Shown in pieces: positions 42,401-51,231 of a stretch of 64,000 bases of DNA. The stretch comes from Methylobacterium sp. CB376 (GTDB lineage: Bacteria > Pseudomonadota > Alphaproteobacteria > Rhizobiales > Beijerinckiaceae): positions 7,572,459-7,636,458 of the forward strand of contig NZ_CP121648.1 in assembly GCF_029714205.1 (NCBI RefSeq). Direction: 5' to 3'. The position numbers were made by a program, and so were the translations under genes. Below the pieces are notes generated by a model. It did no database searches, was not told the origin of the DNA, and worked only from the letters and a program-made list of their open reading frames with translations. The first letter of the stretch is position 1. Each line of letters starts with the position of its first letter.

Positions 42401-42886
42401 ATGGCCCGCCCCAAGCCCCTGAGCGAACTGATCGAGCGGTCCCTCGGGCCGGTCTTCGCCGCCCAGGGTTTCGCCTCGACCGACATCCTCGCGTCCTGGC
42501 CCGAGATCGTGGGCGAGCGGCTCGCCGGCTTCTGCCAGCCGGAGAAGTTCGAGTGGCCGCGCCGCCACGGCGGGCGGGCCGGCGAGGCGCGCCCGGCGCC
42601 CGGCACCCTGGTGGTGCGGGTCGAGGGAGCCTTCGCCCTCGAACTCCAGCACCTCGCCCCCCTGGTGATCGAGCGGATCAACCGGCATTACGGCTTCGCC
42701 TGCGTCGGCCGGCTGAGCCTGCGCCAGGACCGGATCGCCCGCGGCGCCAAGCGCGCGCCCGCGCCCCCGAGCCTCGATCCGGCCCGCCGGGGCGAGGTGG
42801 CGAAGGCGGTCTCCGCCATCGGCGAGGACGGGCTGCGCGACGCCCTCGACCGGCTCGGCATCGCCGTGATGACCGCCCGCGGGTGA
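42401..42886 (+). CDS. DUF721 (DciA-like) domain protein
   Basis: A 161-residue protein from the ATG at 42401 (MARPKPLSELIERSLGPVFA). Typical DUF721 segments are ASTDILASWPEIVGERLAGF and LVVRVEGAFALELQHLAPLV followed by IERINRHYGFACVGRLSLRQ. DUF721 includes DciA, the replicative-helicase operator of many bacteria; whether this copy has that function is inference. The mutY-DUF721-dsbA-smc order is a conserved alphaproteobacterial neighbourhood. Confidence 0.85.
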   Translation: MARPKPLSELIERSLGPVFAAQGFASTDILASWPEIVGERLAGFCQPEKFEWPRRHGGRAGEARPAPGTLVVRVEGAFALELQHLAPLVIERINRHYGFACVGRLSLRQDRIARGAKRAPAPPSLDPARRGEVAKAVSAIGEDGLRDALDRLGIAVMTARG

Positions 42887-42985
42887 GGGTGCGCGGCCCG
42901 GGCGACACCCCGGCGCCTTGCCAGGACGCGGCGGCGATTCTACCGCTCCCGTTCCACTCCCCCGGCTCGTCTCGGAGACCCATCC

Positions 42986-43630
42986 ATGATCACCCGGCGC
43001 GACGCGTTGACGCTCACCGGCTCGGCCCTCGGCGCGGCCCTGCTGCTGCCCGGGCTGCGGCTTCCTGCCCTCGCGCAGGCCGCCTCGCCGGATGCCCTGA
43101 TGCAGCCCGGCCCCCTCGGCGACGTCTGGCTCGGGCCGGCCGAGGCGAAGTGCACCATCATCGAGTACGCCTCGATGACCTGCTCGCACTGCGCGGCGTT
43201 CCACAAGACCACCTGGCCGGCGCTCAAGGAGCGCTGGATCGACACCGGCAAGGTGCGCTTCACCCTGCGGGAATTCCCCCTCGATCCGCTCGCCACGGCG
43301 GCCTTCATGCTGGCGCGGGCGGACGATTCGGCGCGCTACTACCCGATCACCGACCTGCTCTTCGACCAGCAGCCGACCTGGGCCTTCGTCCCGAAACCCC
43401 TCGACGCCCTGGAGCAGATGATGCGCCAAGCCGGCTTCTCCCGCGAGAAGTTCGAGGCGACCCTCAAGGACCAGAAGCTCTACGACGCGATCAACACCGT
43501 GAAGGAGCGCGGCATGGCGGTGTTCAAGGTCACCGCGACGCCGACCTTCTTCATCAACGGCCAGAAGTTCCAGGGCGAGGTGTCGATCGAGGGGCTCGAG
43601 AAGGTGATCAAGCCGATCGTCGGGGCGTGA
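42986..43630 (+). CDS. DsbA-family thiol-disulfide oxidoreductase
   Basis: A 214-residue periplasmic protein. It begins MITRRDALTLTGSALGAALL, a twin-arginine-like signal, with mature sequence from about residue 33. The thioredoxin-fold active site is SMTCSHCAAFHKT with Cys66 and Cys69. The cis-Pro is in KVTATPTFFINGQKFQGEVS. The family introduces or isomerises disulfides in exported proteins; upstream of smc it is often a single-domain DsbA/ScsC-like protein. A fragment resembling its own 5' end follows at 43680. Confidence 0.87.
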   Translation: MITRRDALTLTGSALGAALLLPGLRLPALAQAASPDALMQPGPLGDVWLGPAEAKCTIIEYASMTCSHCAAFHKTTWPALKERWIDTGKVRFTLREFPLDPLATAAFMLARADDSARYYPITDLLFDQQPTWAFVPKPLDALEQMMRQAGFSREKFEATLKDQKLYDAINTVKERGMAVFKVTATPTFFINGQKFQGEVSIEGLEKVIKPIVGA

Positions 43631-43679
43631 TCGCGCGCCGCGGCGCGGGCCCCCTTCCCTCCCGCCACCCACAGGAGCC

Positions 43680-43760
43680 GCCGCCGCGGCGACACGGCGC
43701 GAGGCGTTGACCGGGGCCGGCGCGGCCCTCGGGGCGGCCCTGATCTCCGGGCCGCCCTGA
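43680..43760 (+). pseudogene. Remnant resembling the signal-peptide coding region of dsbA
   Basis: The plus strand reads AATRREALTGAGAALGAALI then SGPP and a stop, closely parallel to TRRDALTLTGSALGAALL at the start of the gene 700 bp upstream. About 36 of 45 bases match between 42995 and 43695. No start codon and no thioredoxin domain are present, so this is likely what remains of a tandem paralogue. An 18-bp unit GCCCTGATCTCCGGGCCG is itself duplicated here. Confidence 0.55.
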
Positions 43761-43800
43761 TCTCCGGGCCGCCCCTCCGCGCGAGGGGTCCGGTTCCTGC

Positions 43801-43863
43801 GCCAAGACCCGCGCCAAGACCCGCGCCGCGCCAAGACCCACGCCAAGACCCACGCCAAGACCC
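43801..43863. repeat. Short tandem repeat GCCAAGACCC, five copies
   Basis: Copies start at 43801, 43813, 43830, 43842 and 43854, a 12-bp period with one 17-bp step. The array lies 60 bp upstream of the smc start. Confidence 0.85.
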
Positions 43864-43919
43864 GGCGCCGGCGCGTCGGATGAGGCGAGGGGCCGCGCCG
43901 CGCCTTCCGGTCGTCACCC

Positions 43920-46900
43920 ATGCGTCTCACCCGCCTGCGCATCGTCGGCTTCAAGACCTTCGTCGAGCCGAGCGAGGTCCCGATCGAGCCCGGCCTCACC
44001 GGGATCATCGGGCCGAACGGCTGCGGCAAGTCGAACCTGGTCGAGGCCCTGCGCTGGGTGATGGGCGAGAGCTCGCACAAGAGCCTGCGCGCCTCCGGCA
44101 TGGACGACGTGATCTTCTCCGGATCCGGTGGCCGACCCGGCCGCAGCCACGCGGAGGTGACGCTGAGCCTGGACAACAGCGCCCGCACGGCCCCCGCCGC
44201 CTTCAACGGCGCGGACGCGCTCGACGTGACGCGGCGGATCGACCGGGGCGCCGGCTCCACCTACCGCGTCAACGGCCGCGAGGTGCGCGCCCGCGACGTG
44301 CAGCTGCTCTTCGCCGACGCCTCGACGGGTGCGCGCTCGCCCGCGATGGTCCGCCAGGGCCAGGTGGCCGAGATGATCGCGGCCAAGCCCCAGGCGCGGC
44401 GGCGGGTGCTGGAGGAGGCGGCCGGGATCGGCGGCCTGCATGCCCGCCGCCACGAGGCGGAGCTGCGCCTGCGCGCCGCCGAGGAGAACCTCGCCCGGGT
44501 CGAGGACGTGCTCGGCGCGATCAGCTCCGGGGTCGATTCCCTGCGGCGGCAGGCCAGGGCCGCCGCGCGCTACCGCGAGGTCGCCGCCGCGATCCGCCGG
44601 GGCGAGGCGCTGCTCCACCTCATCGCCCACGGGCGGGCGCGGGAGGAGGCGGCGCGGGCCGGGCGGGAGGCCGCCGCCGCCGCCGAGCGGGTCGCCGCCG
44701 CGCAGGCGGGGCAGGCCGCCGCCGCGACCGCCCAGGCCCTCGCCGCCGCCGGCCTGCCCCGCCTGCGCGAGGAGGAGGCGCGGGCCGCCGCCGCGCTGCA
44801 GCGGCTGACCCAGGCGGCGGCGGCCCTCGAGGCCGAGGAGAACCGCGCCGCCGAGCGCCTGCGCGACCTCACCCAGCGCCTCGCCGACCTCGCCCGCGAC
44901 GCCGCCCGGCAGGCGGAGAGCCGCGACGACGCGCGGGCGAGCCTCGCCCGCCTCGACGCCGAGGCCGCCGCCCTGGCGGCCGACCCGGACGGTGCGGGCG
45001 CGCGCGCGGCGGCCGAGCAGCGGGCCGTCGCCGCCGAGGCCGCCCTCGCCGCCGCCGAGGCGGCGCTCTCGGCCGCCCAGGCCGCCGCCGCCGAGGGGAG
45101 CGCCCGCCGCGGCGCCCTGGAGCGCGCCCTGCGCGACGGGCGCACCCGCGCCGAGCGCCTCGCCGCCGAGCGGGCGCGCCTCGCCCGCGAGCGGGCCGGC
45201 GAGGCCGACGAGGCGCCGGCGCTCGCGCGCCTGCGCGCCGCCCTGGCGGAGGCGTCGGCGCTGAGCGAGCAGGCCGAGGACGAGGCCGCCGCGGCGCGCG
45301 AGGACCTCGCGGAGGCCCGCGACGCGGAGGCGCGCGGGCGTCCGGCCCTGGCCGACGCGGAGCGCGAGGCCGCCCGCCGCGAGGCCGAGGCGGGCACCCT
45401 CGCGGGCCTGGTGGCGCCTCCCGCGCGCTTCCCGCCGCTCCTCGACGCGCTGCGCGTCGCGCCGGGGCACGAGGCGGCCCTCGCGGCGGCCCTGGGCGAG
45501 GATCTCGACGCGGCGACCGACCCGGCCGCCCCCGCCCACTGGGCCGGGGCGCCGGAGGATCCCGCCGACCCACCGCTTCCCGCCGGTGCCCTGCCCCTCT
45601 CGCGCGTGGTGGACGGCCCGCCGCTCCTCGCCCGGCGCCTGCGGCAGGTCGGGATCGTCGCCCGCGGCGAGGCCGCCGCCCTGGCGGCGCGCCTGCGGCC
45701 GGGCCAGCGCCTCGTCACCCTCGCGGGCGACCTCGTGCGCTGGGACGGCTTCACGGTCTCCGCCGAGGCGCCCTCGCCCGCCGCCCTGCGCCTCGCCGCG
45801 CGCGCCCGGCTCGACGCGCTGCGGCAGGCAGCGGCCAAGGCCCGCGAGGCGGCGCAGGCCGCCCGCGCCGCCGGCGCGGTGCGGCAGGAGCGGGCGCGCG
45901 AGGCCGCCGCCCGGGAGACGCGGGCCCTCGACGCGGCCCGCCTCGCCCGCACCCGCCTCGACGCGGCCCGCGCCGCCCTGGTGGCCGCGGAGCGCCGCGC
46001 GGCCGAGGCGGCGGCGCGGCGCGCGGCCCGGGACGAGGCCGAGGCGCGGCTTGCCGAGGAGGCCGAGGAGGCGGCGGCCCGGATCGAGGCCGCCGAGGAC
46101 GCCCTCGCGGCCCTGCCGGGGCAGGCGCCGGAGGATCTCGCCCGCCTGCGGCAGGCGGTGGCGACCCGGCGCGCCGCCGCGGCCGAGGCGAGGGCCGCCG
46201 CCCTCGCCCTCGCCCGTGCGGCCGCGGAGCGCCGCCGCCGCGCCGCCGCCCTGGCCGAGGAGCGGGCGCGCTGGGGCGACCGCGCCCTGCGCGCCGCGGC
46301 CGCCCTCGACGACCTCGCCGGGCGCCGCGCCGCGGCCGAGGAGGAGCGGGCCGCCCTCGCCGGGGCACCCGGCGCCTTCGCGGCCGAGCGGCGGCGGCTC
46401 GCGGGCGCCGGCCGGGAGGCCGAGGCGGCGCGGCGCACGGCGGCGGATCGGCTCGCGGCCGCCGAGGCCGGGCTCGCCGAGGCCGACCGGCGCGCCCGGG
46501 CCGCCCTCGAGGCCCTCGGCGCGGCGCGGGAGGCCCGGGCCGCCGCGGCGGCGGCGCAGGAGGCGCTGGCGCGCCGCCTCGCCGAGGTCGCCCGGGCGAT
46601 CCCCGAGACGCTCGGCGCGACCCTGGAGGCGCTCCCCGCCCTCGCCGGCCTCGCCCCGGGCGAGGCCCTGCCGGAGGCGGAAGCGGTCGAGGCCCGGCTC
46701 TCCGGCCTGCGGGCCGACCGGGAGCGGATCGGGGCCGTGAACCTGCGGGCCGAGGCGGAACTGGCCGAGGCCGAGGAGCGGCGGGACGCGCTCTCGCGCG
46801 AGCGCGACGACCTCCTGGAGGCGATCCGGCGCCTGCGCGGGGCCATCGCGAGCCTCAACCGCGAGGGGCGCGAGCGGCTGCTCGCCGCCTTCGCGGCCGT

Positions 46901-47354
46901 GAACGGGCATTTCGAGCGCCTGTTCACCACGCTGTTCGGCGGGGGCACCGCCGAACTGACGCTCGTCGATGCCGAGGATCCGCTGGAGGCCGGCCTCGAG
47001 ATCCTGGCCCGCCCGCCGGGCAAGAAGCCCCAGACCATGACCCTGCTCTCGGGCGGCGAGCAGGCGCTCACCGCCATCGCGCTGATCTTCGCGGTGTTCC
47101 TGACCAACCCGTCACCGGTCTGCGTGCTCGACGAGGTCGACGCCCCCCTCGACGACGCCAACGTCGAGCGCTACTGCGACCTCCTCGGCCGCATGGCCCG
47201 GGACACCGACACCCGCTTCCTGGTAATCACCCACAACCCCATCACCATGGCGCGGATGGACCGGCTGTGCGGGGTCACCATGGCGGAGCGGGGCGTGTCG
47301 CAACTCGTCTCGGTCGACCTCGCGGGGGCGCGGGCGCTCGCCGAGGCGATGTGA
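43920..47354 (+). CDS. smc: Chromosome segregation protein SMC
   Basis: At 1144 residues, of normal length for bacterial SMC, the ATPase that compacts and resolves chromosomes with ScpA/ScpB. The N-terminal head has Walker A GPNGCGKSNLVEAL at residue 31 and the Q-loop region GQVAEMIAAKP. Two long coiled coils flank a hinge around residues 490-620 (VAPPARFPPLLDALRVAPGH). The C-terminal head has the signature LLSGGEQALTAIALIFAV near 1042 and Walker B SPVCVLDEVDAPLDD. The coils are unusually rich in Ala, Arg and Glu, a consequence of extreme GC, and long frames are open on all strands here; this frame is the only one with family motifs. Confidence 0.96.
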   Translation: MRLTRLRIVGFKTFVEPSEVPIEPGLTGIIGPNGCGKSNLVEALRWVMGESSHKSLRASGMDDVIFSGSGGRPGRSHAEVTLSLDNSARTAPAAFNGADALDVTRRIDRGAGSTYRVNGREVRARDVQLLFADASTGARSPAMVRQGQVAEMIAAKPQARRRVLEEAAGIGGLHARRHEAELRLRAAEENLARVEDVLGAISSGVDSLRRQARAAARYREVAAAIRRGEALLHLIAHGRAREEAARAGREAAAAAERVAAAQAGQAAAATAQALAAAGLPRLREEEARAAAALQRLTQAAAALEAEENRAAERLRDLTQRLADLARDAARQAESRDDARASLARLDAEAAALAADPDGAGARAAAEQRAVAAEAALAAAEAALSAAQAAAAEGSARRGALERALRDGRTRAERLAAERARLARERAGEADEAPALARLRAALAEASALSEQAEDEAAAAREDLAEARDAEARGRPALADAEREAARREAEAGTLAGLVAPPARFPPLLDALRVAPGHEAALAAALGEDLDAATDPAAPAHWAGAPEDPADPPLPAGALPLSRVVDGPPLLARRLRQVGIVARGEAAALAARLRPGQRLVTLAGDLVRWDGFTVSAEAPSPAALRLAARARLDALRQAAAKAREAAQAARAAGAVRQERAREAAARETRALDAARLARTRLDAARAALVAAERRAAEAAARRAARDEAEARLAEEAEEAAARIEAAEDALAALPGQAPEDLARLRQAVATRRAAAAEARAAALALARAAAERRRRAAALAEERARWGDRALRAAAALDDLAGRRAAAEEERAALAGAPGAFAAERRRLAGAGREAEAARRTAADRLAAAEAGLAEADRRARAALEALGAAREARAAAAAAQEALARRLAEVARAIPETLGATLEALPALAGLAPGEALPEAEAVEARLSGLRADRERIGAVNLRAEAELAEAEERRDALSRERDDLLEAIRRLRGAIASLNREGRERLLAAFAAVNGHFERLFTTLFGGGTAELTLVDAEDPLEAGLEILARPPGKKPQTMTLLSGGEQALTAIALIFAVFLTNPSPVCVLDEVDAPLDDANVERYCDLLGRMARDTDTRFLVITHNPITMARMDRLCGVTMAERGVSQLVSVDLAGARALAEAM

Positions 47355-47421
47355 TGCCGCGGGGCGTGGCCGTTCCCAATCCATAAGGCGGAACAAAGAC
47401 TTATGGCTACCTCACGGATCC

Positions 47422-47450
47422 TTGACTCGCACTGTGGGCGAAACTATGGT
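47422..47450 (+). promoter_or_regulatory. Probable sigma-70 promoter of the F0 ATP synthase operon
   Basis: TTGACT at 47422-47427 and TATGGT at 47445-47450 are separated by 17 bp. They lie 63 bp before the atpI start in a locally AT-richer stretch. Confidence 0.6.
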
Positions 47451-47512
47451 GCGCCCGCTCGAAGGGGGCACCCGGGCTGGACAACTTCGCCCCTCCGACG
47501 CGGAGTCGCGCC

Positions 47513-47890
47513 ATGACCGGCACCGACCCGCGAGACGAGGGCGGCATGGGCCGGGAGCCTGCCCCCGACAGTGATCTCTCCGCGAGGCTCAAGCGTCTCG
47601 AAATGCAGATCGACCGGAAGCGGCCCCCCGCCGCTCCCGATCCTTCGTCGCGTTCCGAGACCCGCCAACCCTCGCCGCTCGGCCTCGCGCTGCGTCTGTC
47701 GACGGAGTTCGTGTCGGGCGTCGTGGCGGGCGGGCTGCTCGGCTGGGGCCTCGATCGGCTTCTGGGCACCAAGCCCTGGGGCATGATCGTGCTCGTCATC
47801 CTGGGCTTCGCGGCGGGAGTGCTGAACGTGATGCGCGTGTCGGGGTTTTTTCGGCCCGCGGACACGAAGAAAAACGAAACGGGGACTTGA
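47513..47890 (+). CDS. atpI: ATP synthase accessory protein AtpI
   Basis: A 125-residue membrane protein. The N-terminal half is hydrophilic (LSARLKRLEMQIDRKRPPAA); the rest has two helices with the family features ALRLSTEFVSGVVAGGLLGW and GLDRLLGTKPWGMIVLVILG. The tail is FFRPADTKKNETG. AtpI assists assembly of the c-ring and is the usual first gene of the alphaproteobacterial F0 operon. Confidence 0.85.
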   Translation: MTGTDPRDEGGMGREPAPDSDLSARLKRLEMQIDRKRPPAAPDPSSRSETRQPSPLGLALRLSTEFVSGVVAGGLLGWGLDRLLGTKPWGMIVLVILGFAAGVLNVMRVSGFFRPADTKKNETGT

Positions 47891-47978
47891 TCATCGGGTG
47901 GATGCCGTGCATCCGCCAGCGCGGATCAGGCGCCGAGCGGACGACCGCGGCGCCGATGGATAGAGGGGCGGGACCGGC

Positions 47979-48734
47979 ATGGCCGTGAAGTTGGATCCGA
48001 TCCACCAGTTCGAGCTGAAGCCGCTGGTCTCGTTCGGTCATATCGGCCACCAGCACATCGCGTTCACCCAGTCGGCGCTCTACATGTTCGCCGCGGTCGG
48101 GATCATCGCGCTGATCACCCTGGTCGCCACCCGCCAGCGCGCGCTGGTGCCGGGGCGGATGCAGTCGCTGGCCGAGGCGTTCTACGAGTTCATCGCCTCC
48201 ACGGTGCACCAATCGGCCGGGCACGGCAGCGAGCGCTTCGTGCCGCTCGTGTTCTCGCTCTTCATGTTCGTGCTGGTGCTCAACCTGTTCGGGATGATCC
48301 CCTACGCCTTCACGGTGACGAGCCACATCATCGTCACCTTCATGCTGGCGCTGGTGGTGATCCTGACCGTGGTCATCTACGGGTTCATGGCGCACGGGGT
48401 GCACTTCCTCGACCTGTTCGTGCCGCCGGGCGTTCCGGGCTGGCTGAAGCCGCTCATCGTGGCGATCGAGGTGGTGTCCTTCATCTCCCGCCCGATCAGC
48501 CTCTCGGTCCGTCTCTTCGCCAACATGCTGGCGGGCCACATCGCCCTCAAGATCTTCGCGGGCTTCGTCCCGGCCCTCCTCGCCGCGGGCATCTGGGGCA
48601 TCCTCTCGCCCCTGCCCCTCGCCCTGTCGGTCGCCATCACGGCGCTCGAGATGCTGGTCGCGGTGCTGCAGGCCTACGTCTTCGCGACGCTGACCTCGAT
48701 CTACCTCAGCGACGCGCTGCATCCCGGCCACTGA
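47979..48734 (+). CDS. atpB: F0 ATP synthase subunit a
   Basis: A 251-residue inner-membrane subunit that forms the proton half-channels. The start is [20 protein letters not shown]. The essential Arg is in [20 protein letters not shown] near residue 178, and the C-terminal helix has [20 protein letters not shown]. The length is normal. It follows atpI by 88 bp in the same direction. Confidence 0.95.
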   Translation: MAVKLDPIHQFELKPLVSFGHIGHQHIAFTQSALYMFAAVGIIALITLVATRQRALVPGRMQSLAEAFYEFIASTVHQSAGHGSERFVPLVFSLFMFVLVLNLFGMIPYAFTVTSHIIVTFMLALVVILTVVIYGFMAHGVHFLDLFVPPGVPGWLKPLIVAIEVVSFISRPISLSVRLFANMLAGHIALKIFAGFVPALLAAGIWGILSPLPLALSVAITALEMLVAVLQAYVFATLTSIYLSDALHPGH

Positions 48735-48846
48735 CGGCCGGTTCCTCCCGGCCGTCCCGGCCGGGGTGCCCCCTCCCCACCCCGGTTCGCCCTGTCGCGG
48801 CCGGATCCCACCAGCCAGACGACTAGACGACCTCAGGAGTACTCAG

Positions 48847-49074
48847 ATGGATCCCGTTGCTGCGAAGTACATCGGCGCCGGTCTCGCCTGCCTCGGCATG
48901 GCGGGCGCCGCCGTGGGCCTCGGCAACCTCTTCGGCCAGTTCTTCGCGGGCGCCCTGCGCAACCCCTCCGCGGCCGACAGCCAGCGCGCCAACCTGCTCC
49001 TCGGCTTCGCGCTGACGGAAGCGCTCGGCATCTTCTCGCTCCTCGTCGCGCTGCTGCTCCTGTTCGCGGTCTGA
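48847..49074 (+). CDS. atpE: F0 ATP synthase subunit c
   Basis: A 75-residue hairpin protein that forms the proton-driven ring. Helix 1 carries [20 protein letters not shown], the polar loop is RNP (38-40) and the ion-carrying Glu is residue 58 in [10 protein letters not shown]. The start at 48847 was chosen because the family begins with a short [14 protein letters not shown] N-terminus and CAGGAGT lies 11 bases upstream. Confidence 0.95.
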   Translation: MDPVAAKYIGAGLACLGMAGAAVGLGNLFGQFFAGALRNPSAADSQRANLLLGFALTEALGIFSLLVALLLLFAV

Positions 49075-49241
49075 GGCGTCGACGCCCGGGCGCCTCGTCC
49101 GGGAGCGGCCCGTCGCCGCTCCCCGTCTGACGGGCGCCCCCTCCCGTCGCGGAGGCCCGCCGGCGCGCGGGTGCCGCGGCGTCTTGCGCCGGCAGCTCGG
49201 CCGGCGCGCTGCTTGAGGCTCCCGCATTCCCGGACGACACG

Positions 49242-49805
49242 ATGGCGCAGCCCACACCCCATGCCGGCCTGCAGGAAGGCCTGATCCACGAGCCGGCCTC
49301 CGAGCATGGCGGCGGCTTTCCTCCCTTCCAGAGCACCACCTTCGCGGCGCAGATCCTCTGGCTCGCCATCGCCTTCGGGCTGCTCTACTACCTGATGTCC
49401 CGGGTCGCGGTGCCGCGCATCGCCGGCCTGCTGCACGACCGTCAGGCGCGGCTCGCCGCCGATCTCGATGAGGCGTCGCGCATGAAGACCGGCGCGGATT
49501 CCGCCCGAGGAGCCTATGAGCGCTCCCTCAAGGAGGCGCAGGACAAGGCCAAGGGCATCGCCCAGGCGACCCGCGACAGCCTCGCGGCCGAGGCCGAGAC
49601 CCGCCGCAAGGCCCTGGAGGCCGACCTCGCCGCCAAGCTCGCCGAGTCCGAGGCGCAGATCCGCGCCCGCACCGCGACCGCGATGGGCAGCGTGCGCGAG
49701 GTCGCGGCCGACGCCGCCACCGCCATCGTCGAGCGCCTGATCGGCCAGAGCCCCGACCGCGCCGCCGTCGAGGCGGCCTACGACCGCACCCAGACCGTGC
49801 ACTGA
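49242..49805 (+). CDS. atpF': F0 ATP synthase subunit b'
   Basis: A 187-residue b-type stator subunit. One transmembrane helix ([20 protein letters not shown]) is followed by a long charged coiled coil ([20 protein letters not shown], then [20 protein letters not shown]). The N-terminus is longer than in subunit b, typical of the divergent b' copy (also named atpG) in photosynthetic bacteria and Hyphomicrobiales. It heterodimerises with the next gene product. Confidence 0.92.
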   Translation: MAQPTPHAGLQEGLIHEPASEHGGGFPPFQSTTFAAQILWLAIAFGLLYYLMSRVAVPRIAGLLHDRQARLAADLDEASRMKTGADSARGAYERSLKEAQDKAKGIAQATRDSLAAEAETRRKALEADLAAKLAESEAQIRARTATAMGSVREVAADAATAIVERLIGQSPDRAAVEAAYDRTQTVH

Positions 49806-49822
49806 GCCGGAGGACCCGAGAG

Positions 49823-50308
49823 ATGTTGGAACCGGAATTCTGGGTCGCGGTCGCCTTCGTGATCTTCTGCGGCATCGTCTGGAAGGCCGGCGGCTTCGAC
49901 CAGATCATCAACGGCCTCGACCGCCGGGGTGAGCGGGTGCGCCGCGAACTGGAAGAGGCCCGCCGCCTGCGCGAGGAGGCCGCCGCGCTCCTCGCCGACT
50001 ACCAGAAGCGCCGGGGCGAGGCCGAGCGCGAGGCCGAGGCGATCGTCGCCAATGCCCGGGCGGAGGCGGAGCGCGCCGCCGCCGAGGGCCATGCCCGCCT
50101 GAACGACTTCGTCGCCCGCCGCACCAAGGCCGCCGAGGCCAAGATCGCGCAGGCCGAGGCGCAGGCCGCCGCCGAGGTGCGGGCCGCCGCCGCGGAGGCC
50201 GCGGTGCGCGTCTCCGAGACCATCCTGCGCGAGAAGGTGACGGGCGACGCCGCCCAGGACCTGATCCGCCGCAGCCTCGGCGACATCCGCACGCGCCTGC
50301 GTGCCTGA
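49823..50308 (+). CDS. atpF: F0 ATP synthase subunit b
   Basis: A 161-residue stator subunit. The membrane helix is [20 protein letters not shown]. The coiled coil [20 protein letters not shown] and a helical C-terminus ([16 protein letters not shown]) follow, the latter for contact with subunit delta. It begins 17 bp after atpF' and ends the operon; the F1 genes are not in this window, as is normal for alphaproteobacteria. Confidence 0.93.
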   Translation: MLEPEFWVAVAFVIFCGIVWKAGGFDQIINGLDRRGERVRRELEEARRLREEAAALLADYQKRRGEAEREAEAIVANARAEAERAAAEGHARLNDFVARRTKAAEAKIAQAEAQAAAEVRAAAAEAAVRVSETILREKVTGDAAQDLIRRSLGDIRTRLRA

Positions 50309-50413
50309 TACGGGATCCGCTTGATCGAAGCGGATCCCGGATCCCAAGCCCGCGCGGCGCCTGAGCGAAGCCGACATCCGCATTGTGAAGCAATCAATCG
50401 GATGGCGTATGAC
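50307..50413. repeat. Dispersed intergenic repeat, copy after atpF
   Basis: The head hairpin GGGATCCGCTTGATCGAAGC and its completion start at 50312. GCCCGCGCGGCGCCTGAGCG and AAGCCGACATCCGCATTG follow, then the terminal block ATCGGATGGCGTATGAC. It overlaps the atpF stop by a base or two. Confidence 0.8.
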
Positions 50414-50455
50414 CCGCACGGCCCGACGGGCCGCGGGGCCCCACCCGCGCGAGAG

Positions 50456-50480
50456 AGCCGCCCCCCGGGGCGGCTTTTTT
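50456..50480 (+). terminator. Intrinsic terminator of the F0 ATP synthase operon
   Basis: A 9-bp stem, AGCCGCCCC paired with GGGGCGGCT, is followed by TTTTT. Confidence 0.82.
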
Positions 50481-50968
50481 CATGGTCGGGAGCGTCAAGC
50501 CGCGACCGGCCGAAGCCCGCGACCTCTGCCGCGACCGTCCCGCGCCGGGCGCGCATGCGACACCCGGTTGATGGCGTCGCCATCTCCCATTTCGGCCATG
50601 CGGATGTCGGCCTCGTACAGGCGCCGCGGATCAGCTCGGTCCATAGGCCCGTCGAGGGCCCGCCGCCCCCAGGCTCCGGCCCGCCGATTCGGCTCCCCGG
50701 GATAGCCCTCGGTTGAGGCCGGCGGGTGCATTCAGCCTAGTCCGATTTTGTCCATTGCCCAGCGTCAGGCCGCTAAGGGGTATGACTGAAAAGGACTTTT
50801 TCGCGCGCGGCGCCCGCCCGAGCGGCCAGTGGAAGCGCTGCCACAAGTTGCTCCGGCCTTGCTGGGAACTAACCTATGTTATATTCGAACCTGGATCGGT
50901 GAAGGCTGCGAGGAGCCGTCACCGACAGCAAATACCAAATTCAACTCGGGATGAGGCGTTAAGGATCG
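50481..50968. other. Intergenic region with a second repeat copy
   Basis: No supported gene. It contains the inverted repeat copy at 50560-50638, and an AT-richer stretch at 50870-50965 that probably carries the promoter of the DUF6894-like gene. Confidence 0.5.
50560..50638. repeat. Dispersed intergenic repeat, inverted partial copy
   Basis: Read on the minus strand it contains GGCGCCTGTACGAGGCCGAC, then ATCCGCATGGCCGAAATGGG and GATGGCGACGCCATCAACCG. It matches the middle and tail blocks of the copies at 50307 and 53026. Confidence 0.72.
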
Positions 50969-51226
50969 ATGACCCTCTACTACTTTCATTTCCAGAATGG
51001 GTCGCGCATGATCCTGGATGCAGAGGGGATGGACCTTCCGAGCCGGGCGGATGCGCTCGAACGCGCGACCCACCTGGCGACGGACCTTCTGCGGGACGGT
51101 GACATCGTCTGCGACTGGCGGCGAAGCGCGATCCGGGTCGAGGACCAGAATCACTGCCGGGTGCTGCGGGTGCCGATGGCGAGCGTTCAGGCGCGGGCCA
51201 GCCGCCAGCGACTCCGCGCCCAGTGA
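50969..51226 (+). CDS. Small DUF6894-like protein
   Basis: An 85-residue protein (MTLYYFHFQNGSRMILDAEG). The pattern YYFHxxxG...D.EG..L.....A...A...A..L has been seen in many short proteins of Methylobacterium and Bradyrhizobium, now grouped as DUF6894. The remainder is a helix (ADALERATHLATDLLRDGDI) and a strand pair (RSAIRVEDQNHCRVLRVPMA). Function unknown; it probably responds to stress or is constitutive, and nothing in the sequence decides. Confidence 0.75.
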   Translation: MTLYYFHFQNGSRMILDAEGMDLPSRADALERATHLATDLLRDGDIVCDWRRSAIRVEDQNHCRVLRVPMASVQARASRQRLRAQ

Positions 51227-51231
51227 GGCTC

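Noticed and set aside
43914..46910. 998-codon antisense frame over smc
   Set aside because: It has no recognisable motif and its composition mirrors the Ala/Glu-rich coiled coil of smc; it is a GC-driven shadow.
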